Source: VRUB01 sp046758085 (lineage in GTDB: Bacteria; Pseudomonadota; Gammaproteobacteria; Acidiferrobacterales; SPGG2). From it: a stretch of DNA of 13,549 bases. The position numbers and the translations under genes are program-made. This document shows positions 7,331-13,549 of this stretch, piece by piece. Under the pieces are notes generated by a model that worked only from the letters and a program-made list of their open reading frames with translations, had not been told where the DNA came from and ran no database searches. Location of the stretch: the NCBI GenBank assembly GCA_046758085.1, contig JBHHZP010000095.1, forward strand, positions 1 to 13,549, written 5' to 3'. Each line of letters opens with the position of its first letter. Within the stretch, counting starts at the first letter, position 1.

Positions 7331-8383
7331 CTAGGGCTTGTTCTTGTCTTTCAAACTTTGGGTCAACTGCACAAGCTGATTCTCGATTCTCTTCATCTTC
7401 GCGGTGACATTGCCTGCAAACTTGGGCACGAAGTCATACAGCCTGGCGAGCTTCTCCTCGAGCTCCCGGGTATGGGCTAAACCTTCCCCCGAGCCGTTGT
7501 CGCCCCAGGGCTGCGTGGCCTGGCCCGTTACGGGCTGGGGGTTGGGTTGGCTGCCCTTCCCCACCCTCTCGGCATAGGGTGGCCATTGCAGCTCCTCGAT
7601 TGCCGCTTTGACGAGGTGGTTCGATATGAGCAGGATGTTCTCGACAAAGGCCGCGGTCATGACCGTGTCGCAAAGAATGTTGACCAGCCGCGGGACGCCA
7701 CCCGTGTAGCGGTAGATAAGCGGAATCGTCTCCGCGGGAAAGAGCCCGCGCTTATTCGCCCCGGCGATGGCCAGCCGATGCTCGATATAGTCCCGGGTCT
7801 CAGCATCGGATAAAGGTTTGATGTGAAACCTGAGCTGGACCCGCTGAGCGAGCTGTTCCAGGCCGGACGAGTTCAGCTTATCGCTCAACTCCGATTGGCC
7901 CGCGAGCACGACATTGATAATCTTCTCGTTCTGTACCTCTAGCCCCGTGAGCAGCCGGATCTCCTCGAGCACGCGCTCGCTCAGGTTCTGGGCCTCGTCG
8001 ACGATAAGGACGACCTGGCGCTTTTGCATGTGCTGATGGAGCAGGAAGGTGTTGAGCCGATCAAGCAACTCGACCTTCTTCGCTTCGTACGCCTTGATCC
8101 CGAAATCTGCAAGCACGAGCTGGAGAAACTCGATCTCGTCGACCTGCGTCTGGAAGATCTTCGCTACCGTAACGCTCGTCGGGAGCTCCGAGAGGACCTT
8201 CTTGATTAGTATTGTCTTGCCGCAGCCAATCTCGCCCGTGATAACGACGAAGCCGTCGGGGCTCCATATCGCGTAGTCCAGGTAGGCCTTGGCGCGGGCG
8301 TGGGCCTTGCTCAGGTAGAGAAAGTCCGAGTCCGGGGCGACCTGGAACGGGTAAGTCTTTAAATTGAATGCGCTAAGATACAT
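7331..8383 (-). CDS. ExeA-like AAA ATPase, XrtA/PEP-CTERM system type (TIGR03015-like)
   Basis: A 350-residue AAA ATPase of the ExeA/GspA-like group, probably at the inner membrane or in the cytoplasm. The family N-terminus MYLSAFNLKTYPFQVAPD is followed by Walker A GEIGCGKT (50-57), Walker B VVLIVDEAQ (124-132), a sensor-like VVLAGQSEL (158-166) and an arginine-containing LAQRVQLRFHIKPL (178-191). A lid segment near 225-262 includes RYTGGVPRLVN. Residues about 268-303 form a Pro/Gly/Gln-rich linker, and 304-345 look like a short coiled coil, suggesting a tethered interaction helix. No membrane segment is visible. The exact role in EPS secretion is unknown; ATP-driven assembly or remodelling of the export complex is an inference. 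It starts 38 nt after the barrel gene. The ATG is right for the family, but no strong Shine-Dalgarno sequence precedes it. Confidence 0.92.
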   Translation of the reverse strand: MYLSAFNLKTYPFQVAPDSDFLYLSKAHARAKAYLDYAIWSPDGFVVITGEIGCGKTILIKKVLSELPTSVTVAKIFQTQVDEIEFLQLVLADFGIKAYEAKKVELLDRLNTFLLHQHMQKRQVVLIVDEAQNLSERVLEEIRLLTGLEVQNEKIINVVLAGQSELSDKLNSSGLEQLAQRVQLRFHIKPLSDAETRDYIEHRLAIAGANKRGLFPAETIPLIYRYTGGVPRLVNILCDTVMTAAFVENILLISNHLVKAAIEELQWPPYAERVGKGSQPNPQPVTGQATQPWGDNGSGEGLAHTRELEEKLARLYDFVPKFAGNVTAKMKRIENQLVQLTQSLKDKNKP

Positions 8384-8421
8384 GGCCGTGCCGTTGCGGT
8401 TTGTGCGGCCCCCCGCTGTCG

Positions 8422-9765
8422 CTAACGTCTTCTACTATTGTAACCGATCTCCAGGCTCACGCGCGTCTCACGGTAGTTTTGCGTGGGATTATCGCTGTTC
8501 CGATCCCGCCAAGCTACACCGCCGCCGACGAAGGTGCCCCGTCCTACCTGATAGGTCACGCGCAGCCCGAGAGCCTTGTCTCTATTGATCTGCTCCGGCG
8601 GATTCGGAAACTCCTGTTTCTCGGCGTTCAGAAAGAAGGATCCCAACAGCCGGCGCCGTAAGGTGCGCCTGATTTCGAAGTTTCCCCCAAGACTCCTCTC
8701 GTCCTGGGTATTGATCACAAAATCGCGTTCGCCCGCAAAAAACGTCACGGTAGCACTGGTGCGGCGCCCGGTGATTGTGTAGAAGGCGTTGACGCGCTTG
8801 TCGATAAAGAGGTTGCCCCGTGCGCCCCCTTCCGGACTCAGGCGTGGATCGGTGACCCCTCTGACGAGCAGGTTGCGGCCGGCGTCCGATACCTCTCTCG
8901 CCAGCAGAATACCCATCGTCGATTTGGGGGTCAGGCGGCGATTCCAAGAAAATCGCACCAAAGGTTCTGTGCCCGTTCGGTCGTCGATGTCAATCGATGT
9001 ATCCCCGACATCCAGCACCAAGTCTGAGCGGGCCGTTTGGCCCGCCACCCGAAAGAAAAGATCGCGCCGGTCAAAATCGAGCAGGCTCTCGTCCTTAAAA
9101 TCGACACTCGACACATCCACATTGAACGAAAGTGTGGCGGCGCTGGAGAGCTGATATATCCACCTGGCAAATCCCGCTGCACGTTTACTATCTTCGTTCG
9201 TGATTTCAAAGTCAGTGCGACCATAACGCACGCCAAGCTGTAGCGAGTTCCGGAGCCCGAAATGAAAAGAACCGTCTGGGCCTGTCAAGAAGACGTTTAC
9301 GTTTTGCTCGTTAGCCGGGGTTAGCGCCGCGCGGTTGACAATGGTTTCCTGCCTCGCAAAGTCCTGCACCGTCCATGTAAATCGATCCGGCACCGCATTC
9401 CAGTTAAGGATCATTTCCAGTCTTGGAAGAAACTCATCATCGAAAGTATTGTTTTTGTAGTTGCGCGATTCGGCCTCCAACGCAACACGGCCATCGAACT
9501 TTGACGATCTCTTCGACCAATGGAAGCCGAAATCCACAGTGTTTATCAGTTCATTCTGCGGGTCCGTGGCCGAGAGGTTGACGTTGTCACTGTACTCGGG
9601 ACGATAGGCGATAGAGAAATTCGACTCGGCGGTAGCTCGAGACTGAATCGCCAGGAGGAGTATCGCCACGCCCAGGCCGGCAAGAAGTCTGCTTAGGACG
9701 GACGCGCTTGATATCGAAATGTTGGCACCGCCATGTGCGTCAAAAGGGCGTATTACAGCTTGCAC
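8422..9765 (-). CDS. Outer-membrane beta-barrel protein, PEP-CTERM system type (TIGR03016-like)
   Basis: A 447-residue exported protein. A hydrophobic stretch at about 28-40 followed by SRATA|ES (cleavage after about residue 46) is a signal peptide, although its n-region is long. The mature part alternates polar and hydrophobic residues with frequent aromatic strand ends, as in outer-membrane barrels. Examples are FSIAYRPEYSDNVNLS near the start, the RNSLQLGVRYGR region and the final VSLEIGY. The protein resembles the uncharacterised barrel family found in exosortase A EPS loci and may be the outer-membrane channel for the polymer (inference). The start is GTG at 9765. It is the only usable start codon I find between the upstream in-frame stop (TGA at 9795) and the signal peptide, and it lacks a clear ribosome binding site. 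The chain ends in three arginines rather than the terminal aromatic common in barrels. Confidence 0.82.
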   Translation of the reverse strand: MQAVIRPFDAHGGANISISSASVLSRLLAGLGVAILLLAIQSRATAESNFSIAYRPEYSDNVNLSATDPQNELINTVDFGFHWSKRSSKFDGRVALEAESRNYKNNTFDDEFLPRLEMILNWNAVPDRFTWTVQDFARQETIVNRAALTPANEQNVNVFLTGPDGSFHFGLRNSLQLGVRYGRTDFEITNEDSKRAAGFARWIYQLSSAATLSFNVDVSSVDFKDESLLDFDRRDLFFRVAGQTARSDLVLDVGDTSIDIDDRTGTEPLVRFSWNRRLTPKSTMGILLAREVSDAGRNLLVRGVTDPRLSPEGGARGNLFIDKRVNAFYTITGRRTSATVTFFAGERDFVINTQDERSLGGNFEIRRTLRRRLLGSFFLNAEKQEFPNPPEQINRDKALGLRVTYQVGRGTFVGGGVAWRDRNSDNPTQNYRETRVSLEIGYNSRRR

Positions 9766-9991
9766 GAATCTGGTAACTGTTGGTTCAAGGCTTCATGTCA
9801 ACGGACGCACGTATATGAACTCACTATACAGGGCAGTACCCGTTCGTAATCAAGTTACCTCAATCTCTGAGGATTTTTCGGTAATCCGCCGGTGGACAAG
9901 GCTCGGGTCGTGTTTTCTTTTTTTCGTGATTCTTGCTTCGGTATAAATCGTTAGATGTTCGGCCCAAGACTCTTCCGCCCCCCTATGTATA
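9766..9991 (-). other. 226-bp intergenic gap with weak promoter-like sequences before the barrel gene
   Basis: No gene is seen. On the minus strand a TTGATT at 9854-9849 and a TATAGT at 9829-9824 resemble sigma-70 hexamers, but they are 19 nt apart. A perfect TTGACA lies at 9801-9796 with no good -10 partner before the GTG start. A 5-bp hairpin CCTCA/TGAGG (9858-9872) precedes them. An internal promoter for the barrel and ATPase genes is possible, but the evidence is weak. Confidence 0.25.
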
Positions 9992-10915
9992 TCATTCCTG
10001 CTCATGCCCGTAGTAATCCGCGTAATAAGCGCGAGGATAGTCGCGACCGAAAGAATGTTGGCTCTTGTTAAGGATAAGATTAATTGGCTTAGTGGGACTG
10101 AGTGTGCTAATCCCTTCCTTTACTACATGCTGGGGTGTCCGGTCTGCTTCAACGACAACCACAACCTGTCCAACGAGCTCTGCCAGCACTTGTGCTTGAG
10201 TCGTTGCCAGTAGAGGTGCCGAGTCGAAAATAATCATGGTATCGGAGTACCGCTCTGCCAGCGTACTGACAAGCCGCTCCATTTCGCTGCTCGCAAGAAT
10301 CTCGGTGGCGTGAGCGTGCCGGTGGCCGGCCGGCACAATTACCAGACCAGGATGTTGCGTCCGGATCCCCATACGAGCGAAGTCCAACCGGTTATCCAGC
10401 AACACGTCGATCAGTCCGGGTCTGCCGTCTAACTCTAGCTGACGACTGACATTCCGTTTTACCGAATCAGCATCTATCAACAGCGCCGTGTGGTCGCGTT
10501 CGAGCACCATGCTGAGGGACAGATTGATAGCCGTAAAGCTCTTGCCCTCTCCAGGGACTGAGCTGGTGACCATGATGACGTTGCCGCGTTCGACACGCAC
10601 ATCATCCTTGCCGAACGCCTTGGTGAGAAGAGGCCGTTTGATCCGCCGGAACTCTTCCATGACTTGCGGGTCAGGACTTTCGCATCGGACCACATGTCCC
10701 GCACCTAGCTGTGCAACCGGGGCGCGATCCGTATTCGTGCCAGTCAACCGCGTGGTCGCGATCGGTTTCGGATGCCGGCCGGCTTCTCTTGTGCTCGGCA
10801 TGTCCGGTGGGGGCTGCGCAAGGTCCTCGCGCTTCAGGGGATCGACCTGTGTGAGGCTCCTCCGTTGTAACCACGCATCATAGCGCTTGTCCATTGCCTT
10901 CTGGATAATGCTCAT
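9992..10915 (-). CDS. Exopolysaccharide tyrosine autokinase, PEP-CTERM locus type (TIGR03018-like)
   Basis: A 307-residue cytoplasmic bacterial tyrosine kinase (BY-kinase), related to the kinase halves of Wzc and to CapB. After a variable N-terminal region (about 20-80) come Walker A SSVPGEGKS (118-126), Walker A' LLIDADS (145-151) and Walker B IIFDSAP (228-234). The last 15 residues contain five tyrosines (293, 297, 298, 301 and 302), the autophosphorylation tail. Its partner is the upstream-encoded chain-length protein, whose C-terminal cytoplasmic part would activate it. Phosphorylation cycling would control polymer length. The start is ATG at 10915, giving MSIIQKAMDK, the family N-terminus. 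The frame extends 28 codons further upstream into the preceding gene, but the ATG has a strong Shine-Dalgarno sequence 6 nt away. Stop-to-start distance from the upstream gene is 8 nt. Confidence 0.93.
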   Translation of the reverse strand: MSIIQKAMDKRYDAWLQRRSLTQVDPLKREDLAQPPPDMPSTREAGRHPKPIATTRLTGTNTDRAPVAQLGAGHVVRCESPDPQVMEEFRRIKRPLLTKAFGKDDVRVERGNVIMVTSSVPGEGKSFTAINLSLSMVLERDHTALLIDADSVKRNVSRQLELDGRPGLIDVLLDNRLDFARMGIRTQHPGLVIVPAGHRHAHATEILASSEMERLVSTLAERYSDTMIIFDSAPLLATTQAQVLAELVGQVVVVVEADRTPQHVVKEGISTLSPTKPINLILNKSQHSFGRDYPRAYYADYYGHEQE

Positions 10916-10919
10916 GGAT

Positions 10920-10926
10920 ATCCTCA
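10920..10926 (-). promoter_or_regulatory. Ribosome binding site of the tyrosine kinase gene
   Basis: The minus strand reads TGAGGAT, with GAGG six bases before the ATG at 10915. Its first three bases are the TGA stop codon of the chain-length gene, so a ribosome ending there sits on the next start. This decides the kinase start against the longer frame. Confidence 0.75.
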
Positions 10927-12501
10927 CGCCATGCTTAGTAATGACTGCGCAACACGTACCCCGATCTCCTGGAGCACCAAGGCCCCGCCGTATGCGCAAC
11001 CCAGCAACATCGTGGTAATCACGAACGATGTCAGCTCCAGGCGCAATCTCAGTCTTTGTCTCGGCATCAGTCTCATGCTTACGATCCCGAGAACTGGCAA
11101 GCCGGTGGCGTCCCGCAAGGCCTTAAAGCTACTGAAAACGGGGCGAAGCTCATTTAGCAGATAAGCGAGTGCCACGCCGGCCGCAAGCCCGATCATGAGC
11201 ACTGCTGTCAGGAGCAAGGCACGGTGGGGGCCCTTTGCCTGCAAGGGGACGACTGGTGGATCAATGATACGGAACTTGACATCGTCACTCGTTCGTTCCG
11301 CCTTTTCGGACAGCCGCGCCGATTCGAGACGCTGGACAAGCGATTCGTACTGCGCTTTCGTCACCGAGTAATCTCGATTAAGTCGCGCCAGCTTCGCCTC
11401 TACCTCCGGGATGGTATCCACCATTTGCCCGAGCTCTGCGACCCGATTCTGCCTGTCTTCCACTTGGGCCTGCAGTGCAGCGACCTCAACGTCTGCCTCG
11501 TTGAGCGCGATCTGCAATCGTTGGTAGACTGGATTGAGTTCTGTGGGCTGTCCATCCGCAGTCTGTTGCGGCCCGATGCTTCCGAGCTGTGCTTTTCTTC
11601 GCTGCTCGAGACGGGCGATTATCTGCTTGACCGCTTTGACGTCGGGGTGCCGCGCGGTGTACTTCAGCAAGAGCTCGTCGAGCTCTTGCTGATACCGTTG
11701 GATCCTTGTGTCAAGCGGGGTCGCGCTGGTGCGGAAAGTGCCCGTGGGGCTTACTATCCCGAACACAGGCTCCTCCCCCTCGAGTTGTTTCCGTAGTTCA
11801 TCGCGACGGTTGATGGCCGTCCTGAGGCTTGCACGCGCCTGTTCCAGATCGTTCATGACCGCCTGAAGACGCGCGTAGTAATCTCCTTGTTGACCCGGCA
11901 TCGTTCCGACGTGTTGCTTCTTGAACTCGGCCAGACGCCGCTCCGCCGCGCTCAGCTGCCTCTCGTACTTGCTTATCTGCTCGGCCAGAAAGCGTTGGGC
12001 GACTGCGGAGTCGCTACGCGCGGTGCCGAGGGTGTCTTCGACGAGCACGTCCAGCAATTTCTGGACAACGCGTTGGGCCATGTCAGGCGCGCGATCCGTG
12101 TAGGTGATGGAGTAAATATTATTAACCTCCCGGCCACCTTGGACCTTGATGGTGCGTTTCAGCCACGTCAGCAGGCTTTCCATTTCCTCCGGCGTACTGG
12201 TCCGCAGATCCATGTCCGTCTCCCGTACAACCCGTTCCAGATTGGGGCGACTCAGCAACGCGCGCGTCATCACGGCAACTCTCGTCTGGACATTGGATTC
12301 CACAGTGAGGCCCTGCAACAGGGGTCTGAGGACGGACTGCGTGTCTACGTAAATGCGCGCTCGCGCCTCGTATTGGTCCGGCAATGCGTATACGATCGCC
12401 CACCCGGTGATGGAGATGACCCACGCGAGCAGCAACGCGTGCCAGCGGTAGCGCCACATACCGCGGGCGTAGGCGGCTATCTGAGCGAGAAGTTCTTGCA
12501 T
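10924..12501 (-). CDS. Wzz-like polysaccharide chain-length determinant, PEP-CTERM locus type (TIGR03007-like)
   Basis: A 525-residue polysaccharide co-polymerase of the inner membrane. Membrane helix 1 is at about 21-40. The Wzz domain follows at about 40-150, including YEARARIYVDTQSVLRPLL. Long periplasmic coiled coils span roughly 165-240 and 265-400. The proline motif DPPVVPLQAKGPHR (414-427) leads into helix 2 (427-449). A third hydrophobic segment lies at 490-513 after a basic stretch (RQRLRLRL), giving a short cytoplasmic loop at about 450-489 that could contact the kinase. This three-segment plan is usual for the family as I recall it, where the kinase is a separate protein. It is thought to set EPS chain length and form the periplasmic bridge towards the outer membrane. 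The ATG at 12501 lies 70 nt after the upstream stop. No strong Shine-Dalgarno sequence is seen. Confidence 0.92.
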   Translation of the reverse strand: MQELLAQIAAYARGMWRYRWHALLLAWVISITGWAIVYALPDQYEARARIYVDTQSVLRPLLQGLTVESNVQTRVAVMTRALLSRPNLERVVRETDMDLRTSTPEEMESLLTWLKRTIKVQGGREVNNIYSITYTDRAPDMAQRVVQKLLDVLVEDTLGTARSDSAVAQRFLAEQISKYERQLSAAERRLAEFKKQHVGTMPGQQGDYYARLQAVMNDLEQARASLRTAINRRDELRKQLEGEEPVFGIVSPTGTFRTSATPLDTRIQRYQQELDELLLKYTARHPDVKAVKQIIARLEQRRKAQLGSIGPQQTADGQPTELNPVYQRLQIALNEADVEVAALQAQVEDRQNRVAELGQMVDTIPEVEAKLARLNRDYSVTKAQYESLVQRLESARLSEKAERTSDDVKFRIIDPPVVPLQAKGPHRALLLTAVLMIGLAAGVALAYLLNELRPVFSSFKALRDATGLPVLGIVSMRLMPRQRLRLRLELTSFVITTMLLGCAYGGALVLQEIGVRVAQSLLSMA

Positions 12502-12571
12502 CGACTGCTGAAAAGTATAGCGTTAACTCTGCTGATGGTTTGGGCCAGGTAATTTCAGGGCGTTGCCCCGC

Positions 12572-13195
12572 TCAGAACCTTGATTCGGGTATGATGAGAA
12601 TATCACCGGGCCGCATGGTCATGTTTGCGCTCATCTCGCCTTTTTTGATCAGATCTTCCAGGCGCACCTTGTACACGGCCTGCCGGCCGCCGTATCGGCG
12701 CACGAGCTTGGCCCGGTTGCCGGCCGCGAACTGGGTCAGGCCGCCAACCTCGATCATGACATCGAGCAGAGTCATCTTCTCGCGATAGGAAAGCGCCCGC
12801 GGATTCGCCGCCTGCCCGACGACGCGGATCTGTTCACCAAATGTACCGACAAAGCCGGTGACGATGACGGTGACGACGGGTGTTCGGAGATACTTGGCAA
12901 GGACCTTTTCGATGTCACGCGCCAGCCGCGTCGGCGTCTTGCCCTCCGCCACCATGTCTTCGACCAACGGTGTGGAGATCTTACCGTCGGGTCGCACCGG
13001 AATCGTTACCGAGATCTCCGGGTTCCTCCAGACGAACACCTGCAACTGGTCGCCCGGCCCGATCCGGTACATGGTCGCCTTCGGCGATTTGGCCTTGGTG
13101 GGTGCTTTGGTGATGCCTGAACCGGCGCACCCGGCCAGAAAAACGGCAATAACCAGAAAACCAGCGAAACGCATCGCCGCAAGACTGAACTTCAT
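12572..13195 (-). CDS. Short polysaccharide export lipoprotein with SLBB domain (TIGR03027-like)
   Basis: A 207-residue outer-membrane lipoprotein of the polysaccharide export (Wza-like) group. The signal peptide ends in lipobox LAGC, making Cys23 the lipidated residue. The Poly_export domain begins with YRIGPGDQLQVFVWRNPE (43-60) and runs to about 113. An SLBB-type domain follows (about 120-170), and MRPGDILIIPE (194-204) closes the protein. It is much shorter than E. coli Wza (about 380 residues) and lacks the C-terminal helix that forms Wza's outer-membrane pore, so a separate outer-membrane partner is likely; the barrel protein of this cluster is a candidate (inference). An AAGGG about 8 nt before the ATG at 13195 is a reasonable ribosome binding site. 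It is the first gene of the visible transcription unit. Confidence 0.92.
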   Translation of the reverse strand: MKFSLAAMRFAGFLVIAVFLAGCAGSGITKAPTKAKSPKATMYRIGPGDQLQVFVWRNPEISVTIPVRPDGKISTPLVEDMVAEGKTPTRLARDIEKVLAKYLRTPVVTVIVTGFVGTFGEQIRVVGQAANPRALSYREKMTLLDVMIEVGGLTQFAAGNRAKLVRRYGGRQAVYKVRLEDLIKKGEMSANMTMRPGDILIIPESRF

Positions 13196-13265
13196 AGCCT
13201 TTACCCTTGTCGATAATGAATTACTAAAGAACCCCGACCGGTAGTATGCTTGAACCCTACCATAC

Positions 13266-13310
13266 CCTGGGCATCCAGGTCGCGCGCCTATATCAGGGTT
13301 TTCTTAACCC
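13266..13310 (-). repeat. Two short hairpins in the probable leader of the export gene
   Basis: CCTGG-GCAT-CCAGG (13266-13279) and GGGTT-TTCTT-AACCC (13296-13310) are perfect 5-bp stems with loops of 4 and 5 nt, lying 71-115 nt before the start codon. If the promoter is in the AT-rich stretch further out, both would be in the 5' untranslated RNA. Stems this short can arise by chance. Confidence 0.3.
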
Positions 13311-13319
13311 GTTTCTAAC

Positions 13320-13339
13320 AAATCGGCCGTGAGCGATTT
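13320..13339. promoter_or_regulatory. Candidate operator: 6-bp inverted repeat
   Basis: AAATCG and CGATTT are separated by 8 nt. The centre-to-centre distance of 14 nt is longer than one helical turn, so binding of a dimeric regulator is only a possibility. It lies between the AT-rich promoter-like stretch and the first gene. Confidence 0.25.
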
Positions 13340-13478
13340 CCAAGCTGATCGCCCGGATTTGCTGCCCGCGCGTCTGCCAGTGGCTCAATATTCTAAGTAT
13401 ATGATGTATTTTGCTTTTCCGTGCGACGAAAGAACAATAGGAGAATCGGGGGAATCGACGCTAGCGCCAATACTGCGT

Positions 13479-13530
13479 GAACTCACACCAGAGAGCGCAG
13501 AGATCGCAGAGAGAACAAATTGTTAGACAC
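13479..13530 (+). repeat. Dispersed repeat, partner of the inverted copy at 7226-7277
   Basis: Starts GAACTCACACCAGAGA, continues with 9-nt units AGAGCGCAG and AGATCGCAG, and ends AACAAA at 13519, with a weaker tail TAGACAC to 13530. It matches the reverse complement of 7237-7277 at 38 of 41 positions. The better-conserved GAACTCACACC end of both copies faces the genes between them. Confidence 0.85.
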
Positions 13531-13549
13531 CGCCCATGGCAACCGGCCC

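Larger units (their letters stand above)
13196..13549 (-). promoter_or_regulatory. 354-bp upstream region of the EPS gene set
   Basis: No gene is supported here. From the gene outward it holds an AAGGG ribosome binding site, two short hairpins (13266-13279 and 13296-13310), a 6-bp inverted repeat (13320-13339), an AT-rich stretch (about 13387-13412) with a TATACT on the minus strand at 13401-13396 but no convincing -35 partner, and the dispersed repeat (13479-13530). It is the natural place for the main promoter of the cluster. I could not find a clean sigma-70 or sigma-54 consensus. Confidence 0.45.

Noticed and set aside
9858..9880. Hairpin followed by ATTTTT on the plus strand, resembling an intrinsic terminator
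   Set aside because: The stem is only 5 bp with low GC, and no plus-strand gene needs a terminator here. For the minus-strand operon the T-run is on the wrong side.
10916..10999. N-terminal extension of 28 residues on the tyrosine kinase
   Set aside because: It would overlap the preceding gene. The ATG at 10915 has a strong Shine-Dalgarno sequence and gives the family N-terminus.
11887..12552. Plus-strand frame of 221 codons opposite the chain-length gene (and one of 190 codons at 11224-11796)
   Set aside because: Both lie wholly or mostly antisense to a clearly recognised gene, show no family motifs, and have the composition expected of a shadow of a high-GC coding strand.
13361..13379. 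Sigma-54-like TGGCA...GC on the minus strand upstream of the export gene
   Set aside because: The distance between the GG and GC elements is 11 nt rather than 10, and the -12 half lacks TTGC. It does not meet the consensus.

Overview
The window is part of an exopolysaccharide (EPS) locus of the exosortase A (XrtA/EpsH1, PEP-CTERM) type. This gene set is known mainly from Beta- and Gammaproteobacteria, so the source is most likely a Gram-negative proteobacterium. The lipoprotein signal and the outer-membrane barrel protein agree with that. I cannot name a genus. No exosortase, PEP-CTERM substrate, RNA gene, CRISPR array, transposase or phage gene is visible. All genes lie on the minus strand, so transcription runs from high to low coordinates.

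Layout in transcription order. A 354-bp gene-free region at the right end (13196-13549) holds short inverted repeats, an AT-rich promoter-like segment and one copy of a dispersed repeat. Next is an export block of five genes: a short outer-membrane polysaccharide export lipoprotein (12572-13195), a Wzz-like chain-length determinant with three membrane segments (10924-12501), a cytoplasmic tyrosine autokinase (9992-10915), an outer-membrane beta-barrel protein (8422-9765) and an ExeA-like AAA ATPase (7331-8383). A 465-bp gap (6866-7330) follows, carrying three more copies of the dispersed repeat. Then comes a modification and assembly block: a DUF3473 polysaccharide deacetylase (5972-6865), a VanZ-like membrane protein (5584-5982), a FemAB-like acyltransferase (4410-5435), two GT4 glycosyltransferases (3152-4405 and 1942-3141) and an asparagine-synthase-like amidotransferase (13-1911). 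The last gene overlaps by 4 nt a probable further start codon that runs off the left edge.

How the genes may work together: the glycosyltransferases build lipid-linked repeat units, and the amidotransferase, acyltransferase and deacetylase decorate the sugar. The chain-length protein and its tyrosine kinase control polymerisation, and the lipoprotein and barrel carry the polymer out. The initiating transferase, flippase/polymerase and exosortase are not in the window and may lie just outside it.

The most unusual structure is not a gene. A 41-bp sequence (38/41 identical, weaker similarity out to 52 bp) sits as inverted copies on either side of the five-gene export block. Two more diverged relatives lie in the 6866-7330 gap. 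All share a 9-nt internal period built on CGCAGAGAN-like units. Other points are a TTG start codon on the amidotransferase that its catalytic Cys2 makes nearly certain, a VanZ-like gene embedded in the core set, and lower GC in the deacetylase-VanZ-FemAB stretch than in the flanking genes.
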